Assembly (NCBI RefSeq): GCF_047663525.1
Contig: NC_092590.1
Coordinates: 6,530,001 to 6,594,000, forward strand
Direction: 5' to 3'
Origin: Anas platyrhynchos
Lineage: Eukaryota; Chordata; Aves; Anseriformes; Anatidae
Length of the DNA: 64,000 nucleotides
The notes under the pieces were generated by a model that was not told the DNA's origin, searched no databases, and saw only the letters and a list, made by a program, of their open reading frames with translations. A program made the position numbers and the translations under genes. Shown here in pieces: positions 61,501-64,000 of the stretch (position 1 is its first letter; the number at the start of each line of letters is the position of its first letter).

Positions 61501-62172
61501 CCGTGGCTCCTCGTCGCTGTTCAGAGCCATCATCCTCCTCAAACAAAGCCTGCTGGCCTTGTGTGGAAGTCCCATTACCCTCTTGCCTTTTCTGCTCAGG
61601 TTTCAGCCAGCTGAGGCCCCCCAAGGGATCCAGTCAAGGGATTTTTGGAAAACTGGCAGGTGACAAGTTGGGCAAGCCCTACTGCAGCCAGCAGGCCTCC
61701 CCGCCTCCCAGCAGTGCACATAATGCTTCCCAAACTCATGCTTTGTAGGACTTCAGGCTAACATTTGGCATTTTAGCATTATTACAACCTCAGATCTTCG
61801 GGGAAAAGACAAACATCCATCTTGCTGGAAACAGAAGTGCACTGTGAACCAGATGAGCGAGCAAAGTGACTGTGCACACTAAGGTGGGCTTAGCACCAAG
61901 CAGCTCCCCACCTGCTGCAGCTACAGGGCAGGGAGAAAACCCTCTGAAACCACAAGTGAGATGGCCTCAAGCACCACAGCAGCACCTTGCCCACAGGAGG
62001 AGTGTTGAACTTCATACCAGCAGATCGGGGAGCCTGGCACTGATCACGTCCTGCAGGTTTGTTTTGTCCTCTGGGCCCACGTCTCGTTTGTACTGCCACT
62101 TCTCCGGCACAAAGGGCCACTTCATCTCCTTCGCCTCCTCCAGAAGGGTCCTCAAGTCATCGGGAAGCAATG
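38929..62172 (-). CDS. ALPK1: ALPK1, alpha-kinase 1, ADP-heptose sensor (5' partial)
   Basis: ALPK1 binds bacterial ADP-heptose in the cytosol and phosphorylates TIFA, which triggers TRAF6/NF-kB signalling. I placed 12 coding exons in transcript order: 62172-62018, 52532-52334, 51172-51113, 49479-49393, 48688-48612, 47398-47303, 46776-46672, 46239-44403, 43598-43445, 41924-41762, 39918-39732, 39125-38929. Phases agree throughout and give 1,105 residues ending at TAG 38931-38929. The first coding exon (about 40 residues in human) is missing; the 62172 exon enters mid-codon. The protein would be about 1,145 residues against 1,244 in human, the shortfall lying in the variable middle. No frameshift or stop is seen. 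TIFA, its partner, is a close neighbour in mammals and would lie to the right. Confidence 0.93.
44236..44264. repeat. Poly(T) tract in ALPK1 intron
   Basis: 29 T on the plus strand, so A on the ALPK1 strand, about 140 bases past the donor of the large exon. There is no retrotransposon body beside it. Confidence 0.85.
44403..46239 (-). CDS. ALPK1: ALPK1 large central exon
   Basis: The 1,837-nt exon begins [19 protein letters not shown], the end of the helical N-terminal domain, and ends at donor GCATACT|GTAAGT (44403/44402). Early parts such as [21 protein letters not shown] and [11 protein letters not shown] match human. After about residue 180 of the exon it turns into a serine/proline/glutamine-rich linker with little similarity. 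The final part, [14 protein letters not shown] and [10 protein letters not shown], leads into the kinase. The open frame runs on past the donor into a long intronic A tract (lysines) and is not coding there. Confidence 0.93.
46672..52532 (-). CDS. ALPK1: ALPK1 exons of the ADP-heptose-binding alpha-helical domain
   Basis: Six exons (52532-52334, 51172-51113, 49479-49393, 48688-48612, 47398-47303, 46776-46672) build the helical sensor domain with the 62172-62018 exon. Residues lining the human pocket are present at equivalent places: R116 in [10 protein letters not shown]150 and R153 in [11 protein letters not shown]231 and K233 in LPDKKG, F295 in [11 protein letters not shown]237, mutated in human ROSAH syndrome, is also kept (GIATSLG). 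All borders are AG/GT and in phase. Confidence 0.92.
50289..50310. repeat. Poly(T) tract in ALPK1 intron
   Basis: A T run on the plus strand in the intron between exons 51113-51172 and 49393-49479. It has no recognised repeat partner. Confidence 0.8.
51448..51840 (-). CDS. Protein-like nested ORF in an ALPK1 intron, unidentified
   Basis: I do not recognise this 130-codon frame. It starts [20 protein letters not shown], has a charged helix-like stretch ([20 protein letters not shown]), then an alanine-rich second half, and ends GELTVAF. Composition is that of a folded protein rather than of random or GC-driven sequence. It lies on the ALPK1 strand between exons 52334-52532 and 51113-51172. 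The base before the ATG at -3 is A. In-frame stops precede it, so it would have to start here. No poly(A) tail follows, which argues against a simple processed copy. It could be an exon remnant, a decayed retrocopy, a small gene, or chance. Confidence 0.25.
   Translation of the reverse strand: MSILPIMWATPEEFIILHLPTGKVYSHLFLGEEDKAKQHALKKTIEEYLKYREQSEIPSLWGGQQLSACPSLIASAPALSPAAAQQVGMSREQCLESCANAAELVLAAGLTLKPMHGLNLPPKGELTVAF
51867..51942 (-). other. Strong unused splice acceptor and possible alternative ALPK1 terminal exon
   Basis: On the ALPK1 strand a run of 22 T (51942-51921), then CTTTCAG, ends at 51914. Read in the phase left by the ALPK1 exon 52532-52334, the next bases encode [15 protein letters not shown] and a TAG (51869-51867), with AATAAA nine bases later (51858-51853). 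It is thus a complete-looking terminal exon that would cut ALPK1 to its N-terminal part. No mammalian counterpart is known to me. Confidence 0.25.
51921..51942. repeat. Poly(A) tract
   Basis: 22 A on the plus strand. It doubles as the pyrimidine tract of the minus-strand acceptor described above. Confidence 0.9.
52695..53330 (+). mobile_element. CR1 LINE, 5'-truncated 3' end with reverse-transcriptase tail
   Basis: The piece carries the last part of the CR1 reverse-transcriptase frame: [40 protein letters not shown], then [14 protein letters not shown] and [20 protein letters not shown], ending at a TAG. The 3' UTR follows, with GGTTGGACTCGATGATC and the ATTCTGTG-type octamers at about 53302-53327. 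The frame stays open over about 540 bases except for one TGA (52867-52869) where CR1 usually has CGA, a CpG-decay change. It lies antisense to ALPK1, about 160 bp from the exon 52334-52532. Confidence 0.9.
53440..53577. repeat. 69-bp tandem duplication
   Basis: Two head-to-tail copies (53440-53508 and 53509-53577) differ at only a few bases. Each runs from GCACTGAYTGG through a shared TATAACCTATAATTTGAC core to CTAACATYGG. It lies just beyond the CR1 3' end. A TATATAAGGGG upstream (about 53417) gives the area the look of an old LTR, but no LTR ends can be fixed. Confidence 0.85.
53639..53664. repeat. Poly(T) tract
   Basis: 26 T on the plus strand, 62 bases after the tandem duplication. Confidence 0.85.
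55222..55240. repeat. Poly(T) tract
   Basis: A T run inside the long ALPK1 intron. Confidence 0.8.
56690..56830. promoter_or_regulatory. Candidate intronic enhancer block C
   Basis: CAGCTGATGTAAG, AATAAATGAAATATTG and ATTTAATCC (OTX-like core) lie within 140 bp, ending in TTTATAAAGCG. This is a motif-based guess only. Confidence 0.3.
57520..57665. promoter_or_regulatory. Candidate intronic enhancer block D
   Basis: An inverted repeat CTTGAGC (57538-57544) / GCTCAAG (57563-57569) encloses GTTAATTAG. TTGATTCAATGAG and CCATTATTAGC follow. Palindromic homeobox sites in a compact AT-rich block are typical of developmental elements. Confidence 0.35.
59776..59793. repeat. (CA)9 microsatellite
   Basis: A short dinucleotide run in the long ALPK1 intron. 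Confidence 0.85.
60385..60535. promoter_or_regulatory. Candidate intronic enhancer block E
   Basis: AAGCGCC and AAAGCGCTTT, then GTAATGAATTACGG (a palindromic homeobox pair) and AAATTAAAATAAAC, in about 150 bp of AT-rich sequence between GC-rich flanks. Confidence 0.35.
62018..62172 (-). CDS. ALPK1: ALPK1 second coding exon
   Basis: The 155-nt exon encodes (A)[17 protein letters not shown], then [19 protein letters not shown] and [11 protein letters not shown]. It is nearly identical to human residues 41-92 and holds the pocket residues F61 and Q67. It enters in phase 1 (two bases complete the first codon) and leaves in phase 0 at CTGCTG|GTATGA. A 9.5-kb intron separates it from the next exon. 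Confidence 0.92.
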
Positions 62173-64000
62173 CTGAAAAGGTCAAAGCACAGGTAAGGAT
62201 ACAGCAGGCACAACCGCCACGATGGAGCAGCCACCCTGCGGAGATCATCGTCACCGGGACCTCCACAAGCACCATCCCTCACCCTCATCTGCTCTGCCCT
62301 CCAGCTAAATGGGAGCCACTGGCCATTAAAGTAGTTTTTAGCAGGAAGCAACACGGCTGGGTGGCTGGCTGAGCGTGAGGGGCTGCTGCAGGGCAGGCTG
62401 GAGGAAACCTGAACCTCTGTGCGAGGCAAGGGCTCAGGGGAGCACAGCCAGCCCAGGCTTTGCTTGTGGCAGTAACAAAAACCAGCCTGAAAAGCCACAG
62501 CCAGCCTGGGAGACGAGTCTGGGCCATAGATAGCAATCACACAAAGATCTAAGGGGATGCAGTGAAAAACAAGTTGTATGTTCTTGAGAATAATTATTTA
62601 ATAGATCATTTGGGAAAAATAGTTGGTCTGGCGCAGCTAAGTCATTCAGGCGGGCTGAGGACCTGGCCTTTCAGGCTTGCAGGGGTGGAGGATGCCAGCT
62701 CCCTTCCTTTCAGCTGCAGCCCACGTATAATTTTCCCTGAAAGAGCGGCAAATCTGCAGCCCCCGTGTGCTGTGCTAACCCTAGGCCAGGCAGGCTCTCT
62801 GGCCAATAAAAGTGGATTAACAAGGATTATTGACCAGATGGGGTTAATGGTGATCATCAGCTGCAGATCTAGCCCCTTCTGGCCATTAATCCCCAGAAAA
62901 AATGCTGCTTAGAGACCATCATTGCTCTAACAAGCTAATGCAATAAATGTATTACTACATATTTTTTTAATCAACCCTTTATGGATGATTTTAGAAAGCA
63001 CACAACATAAGAATTCAGTTTTGTGCCCATATTGCAGTGCATTCACCGGGACGTTTTTCCAGAAAGAGTGGCGAGTCTGATACTCAGGGCCAGCTTTCTA
63101 CAAAGCCACCTTCACAAACACACCATTTTTTCCAACCTAGGTTTTCTCACTTGTTGCTGCCACTCTAGATACGTCTCCCATCGCACCACACAGCACAGCC
63201 GTGCTGTCCTGCTGGTCCCAAGTCTCACCCGAAGAGGCTCGGCCTTCCCCAGCATGGAAAGGTGGCCATGGACAAGGCTGGGGCAGAGGAGGCCGTGCCT
63301 CCAGCTCCCATCCGCACAGCTCCCTGTATCCCTGTAATGGCAGCACCCCAAAACCAGCACAGGAGCCACAACACCAAAATGAGATAAGGCAACAGTCAGG
63401 AAAAACAAAAACAACCCGTGGGACGATGTGGATGTTGGCATTCTCTCTGAAGCATGCAGATGTTGCTGCTACCCCGTTCTCCACGCCATCCTCAGTTAAA
63501 CCTTAATCCGACTCCTACTAGATGCACCAAAGAACATCTTTAATATTGAACTTTTACTCTTAGAGGCCTCCTCAGCAGTCAATGCTGCCGAGCTGGTTAG
63601 AGGAGGAAGCCAGAGTGAGGTTTTCAGCAGGATTTGGTGATCTAGGCCCTGTCAGCCATCTTTGGGGCTGGGCACCCGTGTAAGCCTAGCTTCGAGCCTG
63701 ACTCTGACATCTGGTTGTCACCACATGGAAATGAATGCAATTAGTGTGCTAATGATAATTACGTGGTGCTGTAAGGCAGAAACACCGCGAGTGCACAGTA
63801 TAGTCGGTGAGCTGGCATGAACAATCTTGTAGCCATCAGCTGAAATCCAGCTCTCAGAGCAAGAATTTACTCCTGCGGCACCTCGGGGCGGGGGGAGCAG
63901 CAGCAGTGCCTGTGCCAGGAGCATCCCCAGACTGCCAGGAGCATCCCCAGGCTGCCAGGAGCTGCCGTGAGCCCTGGCTGCTGCGAGCAGGTCCCCAGAG
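62173..64000 (-). other. ALPK1 upstream intron; first coding exon not seen
   Basis: The first coding exon should read like MNNQKVV...QECKQVLDQL and end one base into a codon. No minus-strand frame here does so, and no suitable donor follows such a frame. The exon therefore lies beyond 64000, or is too diverged for me to see. Otherwise the stretch is ordinary sequence with an AT-rich block at about 62560-62650 and 62900-63010. Confidence 0.6.
63915..63962. repeat. 20-bp tandem repeat, 2.4 copies
   Basis: Units CCAGGAGCATCCCCAGRCTG at 63915-63934 and 63935-63954, then a partial third to 63962, at the right edge of the window. It is GC-rich, minisatellite-like, and may continue. Confidence 0.85.

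Larger units (their letters stand above)
53700..62017. other. Long ALPK1 intron (part), without coding exons
   Basis: No ALPK1 exon or other gene is found in this 8.3-kb part of the intron. Open frames up to 203 codons (such as 55893-56504 on the plus strand) do not read like proteins. Three AT-rich, motif-dense blocks stand out (56690-56830, 57520-57665, 60385-60535). Being 27-31 kb from NEUROG2, they may serve it. Confidence 0.6.

Noticed and set aside
61866-62372. 168-codon plus-strand ORF
   Set aside because: Largely antisense to ALPK1 exon 62018-62172, and not protein-like.
1-64000. CRISPR arrays, operons, bacterial-type promoters or insertion sequences
   Set aside because: Spliced genes, CpG islands and CR1 show a vertebrate nuclear genome; no regularly spaced direct repeats of array type are present.

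Overview
This is vertebrate nuclear DNA, most likely from a bird. Genes are split by GT-AG introns, one gene sits in a very GC-rich CpG island, repeats are sparse, and the only recognisable transposon is a 3' piece of a CR1 LINE ending in the octamer tail typical of avian CR1. The gene order ZGRF1 - NEUROG2 - ALPK1 is the order I know from mammals (human 4q25, inverted), so this is a conserved synteny block. The species cannot be named from the sequence.

Region by region. 1-1440: flank on the side where LARP7 is expected (head-to-head with ZGRF1 in mammals); no LARP7 coding exon is visible. 1444-2110: CpG-island promoter with CRE, E-box, NRF1-like and GC-box motifs on both sides of the presumed divergent start sites. 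2560-24986 (+): ZGRF1, which I resolved into 28 coding exons with consistent phases, giving 2,100 codons plus stop. It has an N-terminal DUF2439 domain, a long low-conservation middle, a GRF zinc finger and a complete SF1 helicase motor. 25170-29100: intergenic DNA with AT-rich blocks that look like regulatory elements, passing into a second CpG island. 29268-29942 (+): NEUROG2, one coding exon with a TATA box and long triplet and homopolymer tracts. 30660-38440: intergenic, with several homeobox- and E-box-rich blocks that may be enhancers. 38929-62172 (-): ALPK1, of which 12 coding exons can be placed; the first coding exon (about 40 residues) lies beyond the right edge or was not recognised. 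62173-64000: ALPK1 5' intron sequence.

The genes are neighbours rather than a pathway. ZGRF1 is a DNA-repair helicase, NEUROG2 a proneural bHLH factor, and ALPK1 a cytosolic sensor kinase for bacterial ADP-heptose. In ALPK1 every sugar-binding residue I recall from the human protein is kept, and the alpha-kinase domain is complete. Large non-coding tracts around NEUROG2, including the long ALPK1 intron 53.6-62.0 kb, are the natural place for its enhancers.

Points most worth a second look: complementary (CCT)n and (GAG)n tracts flanking the NEUROG2 start codon, which could fold the mRNA over its own AUG; a protein-like 130-codon ORF nested on the ALPK1 strand inside an ALPK1 intron, next to a strong unused splice acceptor; an Asn-to-His change in the NEUROG2 bHLH domain; and a fairly fresh antisense CR1 copy about 160 bp from an ALPK1 exon.
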